NCBI RefSeq assembly: GCF_905201705.1
Contig: NZ_CAJKOX010000008.1
Span: 62,001 to 126,000, forward strand
Direction of reading: 5' to 3'
Length of the DNA: 64,000 nt
Source: an uncultured Marvinbryantia sp.
GTDB taxonomy: Bacteria > Bacillota > Clostridia > Lachnospirales > Lachnospiraceae
The position numbers and the translations under genes are program-made. The stretch's first letter is position 1. Every line of letters starts with the position of its first letter. Shown here one piece after another: positions 42,709 to 51,600 of this stretch. Below the pieces are notes generated by a model, which was not told the origin of the DNA, did no database searches, and saw only the letters and a program-made list of their open reading frames with translations.

Positions 42709-44283
42709 ATGAAGAGAAACATGCTTTGCAGAAATTGCGGGCAAGAGATCCCGGAAAAGTATACGGCTTGCGCTCCACAAAAGCCCAAAGGAAACGGGAT
42801 TCGCAGGGGTGTCACTCAAATCGCTGCAGTTGCAGCGGCATTTGTGACGGTATACACTGTTACCGGAGCCGGTAACTTCACACAGGCGAAAGCTTTTGAT
42901 GTACCGGACAGTTTTACCTTTGATACCCAGGAAAAGGAAAACGAATGCAAAACGTTTGTCATGGAGGGCGATACAGGCCGCACATATACGAAGTTTTTTT
43001 ATGGAGAGGACGGAATTGTCGATACAGTTTCCGGAGCAATCACGGTGTATGATGCAGCGGCGGTGGATGTAAGCTACCTGGACGGACTCAGAGAAGATGC
43101 CGAAATTGCATCGGATTTACTGGAAGAAATGGGCGTAAGCGATGCCTCCTTTGTGATAGTGACAGAAAATACTGAAAGCTATGATTACAGCGAGACGTTT
43201 GAATTTGCATCTTTGGAGGAGCATACGGACGTGGCGGAGCTGGCGGCAGCCTTTATCGGATTTGAGGCTGACAACGGCAGAATAACGATTGACAAAGCCG
43301 GGGAGGCTATGCTTGGCTTTGGTTATACCTTACTGGAGACGACCTATGACGTGCCGGATTTTTCAATGGATTTGGAGAAAGAGGAAAGCAGCGCGGAGAC
43401 GGAAAACAGTATAGGAGCGGAAAGCAGTACGGAGGCGTATCCGGGAGAGTCGACCGACTGGCATGAGGGCAGCGCGGGAGTTTCGTGGATCACCTTTGAT
43501 TTTCTGAACAGTAGGGTGAATCTGATCCGCGGTCACATTTACAGTACGGACATTCCGGATGGAAGCAGCTTCGTAAACGCCGCTCAGGCGGCAGAGATGC
43601 GTCTGGAGGAACTGAAAGCGGGCGGCTACATGTATCGCGAAAACTCTTCCCTGATCATCATAGCAGAGGATGCTGCATCCGGCGGATACAGGGTGGATTT
43701 TGTTTTCAGTTGTCTGGATAAAGACCCTTATGTGGCGGAGCTGGCGACATCGCTTCTGGGAATTGAAATGGAAGCGGGAGAAATAGATTATCTTACAGCG
43801 TCGCGTACAGTGAGAGCAGGTTTTGGTCTTGACGATGGAGGCGTCTGGGGATGGGAAGGCAGGGATTTTGAAATTAAATATTCGGATTCGGGCTACGATT
43901 ATTGCAGGGTTGGTTTGCAGAGCGAAGAAGATTCTGCTTTTGTGTCCAGGGTGACTGTGGATGTGAATTTAAATTCCAGCGTGGACGGATATGAAGATCT
44001 GGTGACAAGTTATGTGATGATGACAGAAAAAATCAGACAAAGTGACTGGTCGGAGCTTGTTTCCATCAGCATTGGGGAAGAAGAATATCAAGAGGACTAT
44101 TTCTGGGTGTGGCTGGATTTTCAGTGTCTGGATGAAGGGAATCCGGATGCGGCTGCATTTGTTGCGGAGTGTCTGGGACTCCCCGTACAAAGCGGATTCC
44201 TGCTGGCGGAGGAATGCGGGCAGTCTTTGCTGGATCAGGGCTTTGCTCTGACAGGACAGAATGGATGGTCGACCAGAGAGTAA
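42709..44283 (+). CDS. Secreted or membrane-anchored protein with a broken N-terminal zinc ribbon
   Basis: A 524-residue protein not recognised as a known family. The N-terminus (LCRNCGQEIPEKYTACAPQ) is like a double-CxxC zinc ribbon but the second pair is incomplete (CAPQ). A hydrophobic segment follows (TQIAAVAAAFVTVYTV), then a long extracellular part rich in Asp, Glu and Ser with repeated LxxLLGxE-type blocks (VAELAAAFIGFEADNG, VAELATSLLGIEMEAG, AAAFVAECLGLPVQSG), which look like three related domains. AGGAGG is 10 bases upstream of ATG 42709. Confidence 0.7.
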   Translation: MKRNMLCRNCGQEIPEKYTACAPQKPKGNGIRRGVTQIAAVAAAFVTVYTVTGAGNFTQAKAFDVPDSFTFDTQEKENECKTFVMEGDTGRTYTKFFYGEDGIVDTVSGAITVYDAAAVDVSYLDGLREDAEIASDLLEEMGVSDASFVIVTENTESYDYSETFEFASLEEHTDVAELAAAFIGFEADNGRITIDKAGEAMLGFGYTLLETTYDVPDFSMDLEKEESSAETENSIGAESSTEAYPGESTDWHEGSAGVSWITFDFLNSRVNLIRGHIYSTDIPDGSSFVNAAQAAEMRLEELKAGGYMYRENSSLIIIAEDAASGGYRVDFVFSCLDKDPYVAELATSLLGIEMEAGEIDYLTASRTVRAGFGLDDGGVWGWEGRDFEIKYSDSGYDYCRVGLQSEEDSAFVSRVTVDVNLNSSVDGYEDLVTSYVMMTEKIRQSDWSELVSISIGEEEYQEDYFWVWLDFQCLDEGNPDAAAFVAECLGLPVQSGFLLAEECGQSLLDQGFALTGQNGWSTRE

Positions 44284-44417
44284 GACCAAAAGGAACTGCA
44301 TCGCATTCCTCTGGCGTTAAGAATAAGAACATTAAGAAAAAGTAGAAATTGTATTTAGAAGAATCAAAATGAAACGGCAAGCCAGACGGAAATGCAAGAT
44401 AGAAGGAGGAGCAGATT
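44284..44417. other. Spacer between the 42709 and 44448 genes
   Basis: An AT-rich gap with no hairpin or gene. A strong GAAGGAGGAG (44402-44411) at its end is not followed by ATG, GTG or TTG at normal spacing. Confidence 0.5.
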
Positions 44418-44447
44418 ATAAGCAGGTTTTGTGAAAAGCTGAAAGCT

Positions 44448-45686
44448 GTGATGATACTTGCGGCAATGGCTGCAGCAGCATCTGTTATGGCAAACAGAAG
44501 AGCAATTTTTGACGGATTGCAGCAGACCGCAAATATACAAAACAAACAGCCGGAAGGGCTGGACGGGGAGATGTTTCCTTTTTACGCCCTGCTGCCAGAC
44601 CGGGAAAAAGTAGTATATGAAGAAATATTAGCCGGTATTGAAAATGGAGAAAAGGAGATAGTTCCCTCTTACGAATTACGCAGATCGACTGTCAGCAATA
44701 TTTTACATTACATATCGTACGATCAGCCTCAGTTATTCTGGTACGAGTCAAACGATTGCCTTTTTACATGCGGCGGCGATACAGAGAAGGTTTTGAAAAT
44801 AGAGATTGGATATAATATCCTCGCCCAGGATCTGGAGCATAATCGGGCGCTGGTGGAGGATGCTGCCGACAGAGTATTGCAGGAAGCGGACGGTCTTTCT
44901 GATATAGAGGCAGAGAGATTTTTTCATGATTATCTGTGCAAAAATACAACCTATCAGTCGGGTGCATATGATCAAAACATTTACAGCGTTTTTGTTGAAA
45001 ATAGAACGGTATGTTCTGGTTATACGCGTGCGTTTCAATATCTGATGATGAAACGGGGCGTTCCCTGCTATTTTTGTGTGGGTACACTTTACAGTATGGA
45101 AGAAAGAGACTGGGTCTATCATGCATGGAATCTGATAAAAATCAATGGGAATTATTATAATTGTGATGTTACATGGGATGATTTTTATAATGAAGCAGAC
45201 AAATATCCGTCTTATATAGCCTATGAGTATTTCAATACATTGGATGCGCAAATTATCTTTGAGGTTGAAAGCGGTCTTGGACGGTTAAGAACAGGAGAGG
45301 GAATGCTGCTGCCGGCGTGCGATGCTGACGATGTGAGTTATCAGGCGCTGTACGGGACAGAGTGGGAATATGATGTAATAGGTCAGTTAGGACTTGACGG
45401 TACACATATGATAGATTCTGTCGAATCGTTTTTCGATTTTCTTTATACGCAGGCGATAAACAGAGGAATTGGGGACCACCGTCTCACCTTTCTTGTAAAG
45501 GGCAGTGATACCATAGAGCAGATAGAAAATCTTTCCGGTGACGAGTACCAATATAGTCTGATTTATCCGGTGGCGGATTATATCGGCAGTTCCGGCTGGT
45601 CAGGCATGAACTTTCAGTATCAATACTATCCGTTGTGTCCGTATGACGAATATTTTTATATGGAATATCAATTGGATTTCTATTAA
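44448..45686 (+). CDS. Secreted transglutaminase-like protein
   Basis: A protein of 412 residues from GTG 44448. The transglutaminase core shows Cys in RTVCSGYTRAF, His in YHAWNLIK and Asp in YNCDVTWDD, the usual triad. The start is uncertain: GGAGGAG (44405-44411) lies 37 bases upstream of GTG, and reading from ATT 44415 or ATA 44418 would add a good signal-peptide n-region (SRFCEKLKAV) ahead of the hydrophobic MILAAMAAAASVMA. A rare non-AUG start is therefore possible. Proteins like this act on the cell surface as peptidases or cross-linkers. Confidence 0.78.
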   Translation: MMILAAMAAAASVMANRRAIFDGLQQTANIQNKQPEGLDGEMFPFYALLPDREKVVYEEILAGIENGEKEIVPSYELRRSTVSNILHYISYDQPQLFWYESNDCLFTCGGDTEKVLKIEIGYNILAQDLEHNRALVEDAADRVLQEADGLSDIEAERFFHDYLCKNTTYQSGAYDQNIYSVFVENRTVCSGYTRAFQYLMMKRGVPCYFCVGTLYSMEERDWVYHAWNLIKINGNYYNCDVTWDDFYNEADKYPSYIAYEYFNTLDAQIIFEVESGLGRLRTGEGMLLPACDADDVSYQALYGTEWEYDVIGQLGLDGTHMIDSVESFFDFLYTQAINRGIGDHRLTFLVKGSDTIEQIENLSGDEYQYSLIYPVADYIGSSGWSGMNFQYQYYPLCPYDEYFYMEYQLDFY

Positions 45687-45709
45687 CGAATGAAGGAGGA
45701 ACAAGCAGA

Positions 45710-46411
45710 ATGTTTTGTCAGAATTGCGGGAAGCAGATTCCGGAAAATGCAAAATTTTGCAACCATTGCGGCGCAGCACAGGTTAGTAACGCCGCGCAGA
45801 AGACATCCCGAAACAATACGCAGCCACAGCAGCGGCAGTCGGATCAGCAGATTGATGAAAAAGCCTTTAAGAAGTATGTGACGCCATATATAGCGCGGAA
45901 TATTTTTATTGTGATGTGCGGTCTTACAATAGCCTGTTTATTCATATTGCCGCAGGGAGCATTTATCTACGGGGGCGTGGCAATCTGCTTTGGGATACCG
46001 TGGGCGATAGGCAGAAGCCGTGTAAGCAAAGGCATTTCTGCCATGTGCACGTCGGGTGCCTATGAAGAAATGCTTCGGGAATTTGCCGCTTCCTCGCCTA
46101 TACTTGACGGGAAGGTCCGTTATAGTGAAAACTATGTTTTTGGAAAAGGCTCCGGCCGTTTCTTCCGGTACAGGGATATCGGATGGGTTTACCGGCATAG
46201 GGTAAGCTATTTGTTTATCCCGATCATGTCAGAAGCAATGATTGGCGATAATAAGGGAAAAATAGGATCCTTCTGCAAATTAAAACTGAGCAATAATGCA
46301 GGAAGCGAGGAAATAAAGGCGCTTGCTGCGCTTATTCACACAAAAAATCCGCAGGTTCTGTTGGGATTTGATGCGGCAAGACAGAAGGAATACAAACATA
46401 GGACACGATGA
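45710..46411 (+). CDS. Zinc-ribbon membrane protein
   Basis: A 233-residue protein with an intact N-terminal zinc ribbon (MFCQNCGKQIPENAKFCNHCG), a polar Gln/Ser linker, two membrane segments (IFIVMCGLTIACLFIL and GAFIYGGVAICFGIPWAIG) and a cytoplasmic C-terminal domain that resembles no family I know. GAAGGAGGAA precedes ATG 45710. Its ribbon is a near match to the broken ribbon at 42709, so the two proteins may be related parts of one system. Confidence 0.7.
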   Translation: MFCQNCGKQIPENAKFCNHCGAAQVSNAAQKTSRNNTQPQQRQSDQQIDEKAFKKYVTPYIARNIFIVMCGLTIACLFILPQGAFIYGGVAICFGIPWAIGRSRVSKGISAMCTSGAYEEMLREFAASSPILDGKVRYSENYVFGKGSGRFFRYRDIGWVYRHRVSYLFIPIMSEAMIGDNKGKIGSFCKLKLSNNAGSEEIKALAALIHTKNPQVLLGFDAARQKEYKHRTR

Positions 46412-46417
46412 GGTGAT

Positions 46418-46537
46418 ATGAAGGACCGGGGGGGACTGCTAAATTAAAAAAAAGCTGGCAAAATACTCGGTACCACATTTGTATGTGTAATTGCATTTAT
46501 AGCGGCGAGTACCGAAAAAGAACGAACAAATGCGTGA
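46418..46537 (+). pseudogene. Possible disrupted small membrane protein gene
   Basis: An ATG with GAGGTGAT just upstream is followed by runs of seven G and eight A. The original frame stops early, but beyond the A-run another frame reads KAGKILGTTFVCVIAFIAA, a membrane segment, then a charged tail to TGA at 46535. Homopolymer slippage, or sequencing error, may have split a small gene. Confidence 0.25.
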
Positions 46538-46543
46538 ATATAA

Positions 46544-46604
46544 TAGAAAAATTACTGAAAGTATGGTATGATAAAAAGCTGACAGTTGGGGAAGCGTCAG
46601 CTTT
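46544..46604 (+). promoter_or_regulatory. Duplicated promoter and 5' hairpin, copy B
   Basis: TAGAAA (46544-46549), 17 bp, TATGAT (46567-46572), then a hairpin AGCTGAC/GTCAGCT (46577-46583 with 46596-46602). Compared with copy A, the stem changes on both sides (CTGGC/GCCAG to CTGAC/GTCAG) while pairing is kept. Confidence 0.6.
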
Positions 46605-46637
46605 GGATGACATAAAAAGGATAGGAGGAAAAGGAAA

Positions 46638-48395
46638 ATGAGAGGGAACAGAAAGTGCGCGATGATGACTGTTTTTGCAGTTGGAGCAGCAGCGGCATTG
46701 TCCTTGACGGCGAGTGCGGAGATATCACTGGAAAAGGCATATGAAGTGGCGGGGACGGGCAGATTTGTGAACGGCTCTAACCTGTTGATCATGGAGGGCA
46801 ATTCCGGCTATTATCTTACCTCTATGGACGGACAGGTAAAGTCAGAGGAGATTTATAGAAGAACGACGGAAAATGAGTATGGAATGATTATTGTAAATCA
46901 AAATAACGAAGAGCTTAACAATACCGGCGCATTAAATCAGAACGGTCAGGAGATGATCCCGACAAAATATGGAGACATCAATGTGCTGAATGACGAGTGG
47001 GCGCTGGGTATTACGCTGAAGGAAGCAACTGCCGATCAGTACGATTATGAAAATCTCTGGGGTGACGAGGCTTACTACCTGATCGATACGGTGGATGTTT
47101 ACCATGTGGCGGACGGAGCAGCAACCTGCCTTGCTACGCTTCCGAGAGAAAATATTATGGATGTAAAGGCATACGGTTCCTATATTAACATTCAGGATCG
47201 GGCAACCGGTACTGTGGATACCTATGATGCTTCCTTTCAGAAAGTAGCTTCGGATGTCGGGGATATTTATGCAGAGCCGGAAGCAAATGTCAAACTGGTT
47301 GTTTACCGTGAGGATGGGAAGTACGGCGTGAAGGATGCACAGGGAAATATCGTGACAGAACCGTCGTTCAGTATGATTGGAGATTTCAGGTATGGGTATG
47401 CTGAGGTGTACAGCGACGATAAAAGAGGACTGATCGACGGGCAGGGCAATGTGGTCGTCGAGCCGGTTTACGATGATGTTGAGAGCCTGTTTTACCTGCC
47501 CTATGTCAATGAATACGGAGCAGGCTATGGCTATAATGCAAACGGCTATTTCGCTGTGGTACAGGACGGAAAATTTGGATATATAGATAGTCAGGGAAAT
47601 ACGACCATGGAACCGAAATATTCAGAAAGTGCGGTAGAGGTGAACGGTGTTACGGCTATTCTGACGGATCTGGAAGGAAATGAACGGCTTCTTGCTGCGG
47701 ACGGAACAGAAACAGTGGTAGAGGGATATGAGAGGATCGTCCCGCTGCAGAATGGAAGCGGCTTCTATTACAGAACAGAGGATGCCGAATATAACGAAGG
47801 TATGATCGACTGGCATGGCAATGAGATTATTCCGTGTGAAAATGATGACATTGTGATCTCCGGCGACGGAAAATATGTGCTTGTGGATGCTGATTACAGC
47901 GACGGTATAGTTGAGATTTATAAGCTTCCGGGTGCAGAAACAGAAGCACTGGCGGAAGAAACCACAGCGGCAGCGGAAACAGAAGCGCCGACGGAAGAGA
48001 CTGCGGCGGCAGCGGAAACAGAAGCGCCGGCGCAAGAGACCGCAGCGGCAGCGGAAACAGAAGCGCCGGCGGAAGAGACCGCGGCGGCAGCGGAAACAGA
48101 AGCATCGGCGGAAGAAACCACGGCGGCAGCGGAAACGGAAGCGCCGGCGGAAGAAACCGGAGACACAGGTTCCGCTAAAGCGCTTCTGGAGAGCGCAGCG
48201 ACTCTTCTTGACAATGACAGTGCCGAAATACGGACATCCGTAAAAATTCTTGTTCAGCAGGCTGCAGCCGCGATCGGCGACCAGAATGAAGCAGCGGTGA
48301 TCTTGCTGGATAATGTGCTTGAGATGCTGGAAACAGAGGGGACAGATGCGGCAGGCATCAAAGGAGTCATTACGAGCGTGACTGCGCTGCTGTAA
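46638..48395 (+). CDS. Secreted WG-repeat protein with Ala/Glu/Thr-rich linker
   Basis: A 585-residue secreted protein. The signal peptide (MRGNRKCAMMTVFAVGAAAA) ends near TASAE. The central part has WG-like repeats (GKYGVKDAQGNIVTEPSF, KRGLIDGQGNVVVEPVYD, GKFGYIDSQGNTTMEPKY), which form beta-propeller or ligand-binding surfaces. A tandem-repeat linker (47934-48167) then leads to a helical C-terminal domain (SAKALLESAATLLDND). AGGAGGAAA precedes ATG 46638. Role unknown. Confidence 0.8.
   Translation: MRGNRKCAMMTVFAVGAAAALSLTASAEISLEKAYEVAGTGRFVNGSNLLIMEGNSGYYLTSMDGQVKSEEIYRRTTENEYGMIIVNQNNEELNNTGALNQNGQEMIPTKYGDINVLNDEWALGITLKEATADQYDYENLWGDEAYYLIDTVDVYHVADGAATCLATLPRENIMDVKAYGSYINIQDRATGTVDTYDASFQKVASDVGDIYAEPEANVKLVVYREDGKYGVKDAQGNIVTEPSFSMIGDFRYGYAEVYSDDKRGLIDGQGNVVVEPVYDDVESLFYLPYVNEYGAGYGYNANGYFAVVQDGKFGYIDSQGNTTMEPKYSESAVEVNGVTAILTDLEGNERLLAADGTETVVEGYERIVPLQNGSGFYYRTEDAEYNEGMIDWHGNEIIPCENDDIVISGDGKYVLVDADYSDGIVEIYKLPGAETEALAEETTAAAETEAPTEETAAAAETEAPAQETAAAAETEAPAEETAAAAETEASAEETTAAAETEAPAEETGDTGSAKALLESAATLLDNDSAEIRTSVKILVQQAAAAIGDQNEAAVILLDNVLEMLETEGTDAAGIKGVITSVTALL
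47934..48167 (+). repeat. Six tandem 39-bp coding repeats
   Basis: Six near-identical 39-bp units encode AETEA-AEET-AA-type 13-residue repeats rich in Ala, Glu and Thr. They form an extended acidic linker. Units differ at few positions, which suggests recent expansion and likely length variation between strains. Confidence 0.85.
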
Positions 48396-48433
48396 AAAAT
48401 GTTGCGGACGTGCGTCTGCACGCCGAACAAAAG

Positions 48434-48469
48434 AGCCGTGCAGCTTCATGTGCTGTGCACGGCTTTTTT
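48434..48469 (+). terminator. Terminator of the WG-repeat gene
   Basis: AGCCGTGCA (48434-48442) pairs with TGCACGGCT (48456-48464), followed by T to 48469. Confidence 0.85.
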
Positions 48470-48515
48470 GTATCGTGAAAAGTACAAGAATTTTTATTTT
48501 TTGCGCAAGGGAAAA

Positions 48516-48544
48516 TAGACAAGTTGCCAGATTTGTGATATGAT
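48516..48544 (+). promoter_or_regulatory. nifJ promoter
   Basis: TAGACA (48516-48521), 17 bp, TATGAT (48539-48544), 5 of 6 matches each. Start near 48551 gives a leader of about 115 bases. Confidence 0.7.
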
Positions 48545-48665
48545 AAATCCATATGAGAAGCTTCGGGCGCTGTCGGGCGTGCAGGGCACGGGCTTCGTGT
48601 CATATGGTACACATATGAAACAATGAATCCTTTGGGATTCAAAAAAATAAGGAGGAATATCAAAA

Positions 48666-51600
48666 ATGGCAAGAAAAATGAAAACCATGGATGGTAACCA
48701 TGCTGCAGCTCATGCTTCTTATGCATACAGTGATGTGGCGGCTATCTTCCCGATCACCCCGTCATCTGTTATGGCTGAAGCTACAGACGAATGGGCAACC
48801 CAGGGCAGAAAGAACATCTTTGGCCAGGAAGTTCAGGTTACAGAGATGCAGTCCGAGGCAGGTGCAGCAGGCGCTGTACACGGTTCCCTGTCAGCAGGTG
48901 CTCTGACAACTACCTACACAGCTTCTCAGGGTCTTCTTCTGATGATCCCGAACCTGTACAAAATCGCTGGTGAGCAGCTTCCGGGCGTATTCAACGTATC
49001 CGCTCGTGCGATCGCAAGCCATGCGCTTTCCATCTTCGGAGATCACTCCGACGTTTACGCATGTCGTCAGACAGGTGCAGCTATGCTGTGCGAATCTTCC
49101 GTACAGGAAGTTATGGACCTTACACCGGTTGCACACTGTGCAGCAATCAAAGGACGTATCCCGTTCATCAACTTCTTCGATGGTTTCCGTACCTCTCACG
49201 AGATCCAGAAGATCGAGACATGGGATTACGAAGATCTGAAAGATATGGTAGATATGGATGCAGTTGATGCATTCAGAAAACATGCGCTGAATCCGAATCA
49301 TCCGTGCCAGAGAGGTTCTGCACAGAACCCGGATATCTTCTTCCAGGCAAGAGAAGCATGTAACCCGTACTATGATGCTATGCCGGCAATCGTACAGGAA
49401 TACATGGATAAAGTAAACGCTAAGATCGGCACAAACTACAAGCTGTTCAACTACTACGGCGCAGAGGATGCTGAAAAAGTTATCGTAGCAATGGGTTCCG
49501 TATGTGATACCATCGAAGAGACCATCGACTACCTGATGGCAGCAGGCGAGAAGGTCGGCGTTGTAAAGGTTCGTCTTTACAGACCGTTCAGCGCAGAGGC
49601 TCTGATCGCAGCTATCCCGGAGACCGTGAAGCAGATCACCGTTCTCGACAGAACAAAAGAGCCGGGCGCTATGGGCGAGCCGCTGTTCCTGGATGTTGTT
49701 GCAGCTCTGAAGGGATCTAAATTCGATTCTGTTCCGGTATTCACAGGACGTTATGGCCTTGGTTCCAAGGATACCACACCGGCACAGATCGTTGCAGTAT
49801 ACAACAATACAACAAAACAGAAATTCACCCTTGGTATCGTAGATGATGTTACCAACCTGTCTCTGGAACTGGGCGCTCCGCTCGTTACCACACCGGAAGG
49901 AACCATCAACTGCAAATTCTGGGGTCTGGGCGCAGACGGTACCGTAGGTGCTAATAAGAACTCCATCAAGATCATCGGCGACAACACCGATATGTACGCA
50001 CAGGCTTACTTCGATTATGACTCCAAGAAGTCCGGCGGTGTTACCATGTCTCACCTTCGTTTTGGTAAGAAGCCGATTAAATCTACCTACCTTATTCATA
50101 AGGCAAACTTCGTTGCATGCCACAATCCGTCCTATGTACGCAAGTACAACATGGTACAGGAGCTGGTAGACGGCGGTACATTCCTTCTGAACTGCCCGTG
50201 GGATATGGAAGGTATCGAGAAGCATCTTCCGGGACAGGTTAAGAGCTTTATCGCAAACCACAACATCAAATTCTATGTAATTGATGGTATTAAGATCGGT
50301 AAGGAGATTGGTCTTGGACAGCGTATCAACACTGTTCTGCAGTCCGCATTCTTCAAACTGGCGAACATCATTCCGGAGGAGCAGGCGATCGACCTTATGA
50401 AGGCTGCTGCAAAGGCTACCTACGGACGTAAGGGTGACGCGATCGTTCAGATGAACTATGACGCAATCGACGCCGGCGCAAAGCAGGTTGTTGAAATCAC
50501 CGTTCCGGAAAGCTGGAAGGATGCTGCAGAGGAAGATATCATCGCAAAGGATGTTACCGGAAAGAGACAGGATGTTGTTGATTTCGTAAATACCGTACAG
50601 CACGCTGTAAACGCACAGGAAGGAAACAATCTGCCGGTATCTGCATTCAAGGATTATGTGGATGGTTCCACACCGTCCGGCGCTGCTGCATTCGAGAAGC
50701 GCGGCATCGCAGTAGATATCCCGGTTTGGAATCCGGAAAACTGTATCCAGTGTAACAGATGTTCTTATGTCTGCCCGCACGCTGTTATCCGTCCGATCGC
50801 TCTAACAGAAGAGGAAGCGGCTGCAGCTCCGGAAGGAATGAAGACTCTGCCGATGACCGGTATGGCTGGCTACAAGTTCGCTATGGTAGTATCCGCTTAC
50901 GACTGTACCGGATGCGGTTCCTGCGCAAATGTCTGCCCGGGCAAGAAGGGTGCAAAGGCGCTCACCATGGAAAACATGGAAGCAAACGCAGCAAGCCAGA
51001 AGTACTTCGACTACGGCGTAGAGCTGCCGATCAAGACAGATGTTGTAGAGAAATTCAAAGAAAATACCGTAAAAGGTTCTCAGTTCAAACAGCCGCTGCT
51101 TGAGTTCTCAGGCGCATGCGCAGGCTGTGGCGAGACACCGTACGCAAAACTGATCACCCAGCTGTTCGGTGACAGAATGTATGTTGCAAACGCAACAGGA
51201 TGCTCCTCTATCTGGGGTAACTCTTCACCGTCCACACCGTACACTGTAAACGCTAAGGGACAGGGCCCGGCATGGTCCAACTCTCTGTTCGAGGATAACG
51301 CAGAGTTCGGTTATGGTATGCTGCTGGCTCAGAAAGCGCTCCGTGACGGTCTGAAAGTAAAGGTACAGGCTCTGCTTGACTGCGACTGCTGCGGCGAAGA
51401 CGTAAAGGCTGCTGCACAGGAATGGCTGGATACCTTCAGCGTAGGCGGCGCAAACAGCGTAGCTACTGACAAGCTTGTTGCAGCATGCGAGGCATGCGGA
51501 TGCGACGACTGCCAGGAGGTTCTGAAGAACAAAGACTTCCTCGCTAAGAAATCTCAGTGGATCTTCGGCGGCGACGGATGGGCATACGATATCGGATTCG

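Noticed and set aside
47934..48167. CRISPR-like regular repeats
   Set aside because: The units are directly abutting with no unique spacers and keep the reading frame of a secreted protein, so this is a coding tandem repeat.
48891..50780. A 629-codon open frame on the minus strand across nifJ
   Set aside because: It lies wholly inside the strongly codon-biased nifJ gene, has no ribosome binding site, and its translation is Cys- and His-rich without recognisable domains. It is a by-product of codon bias.
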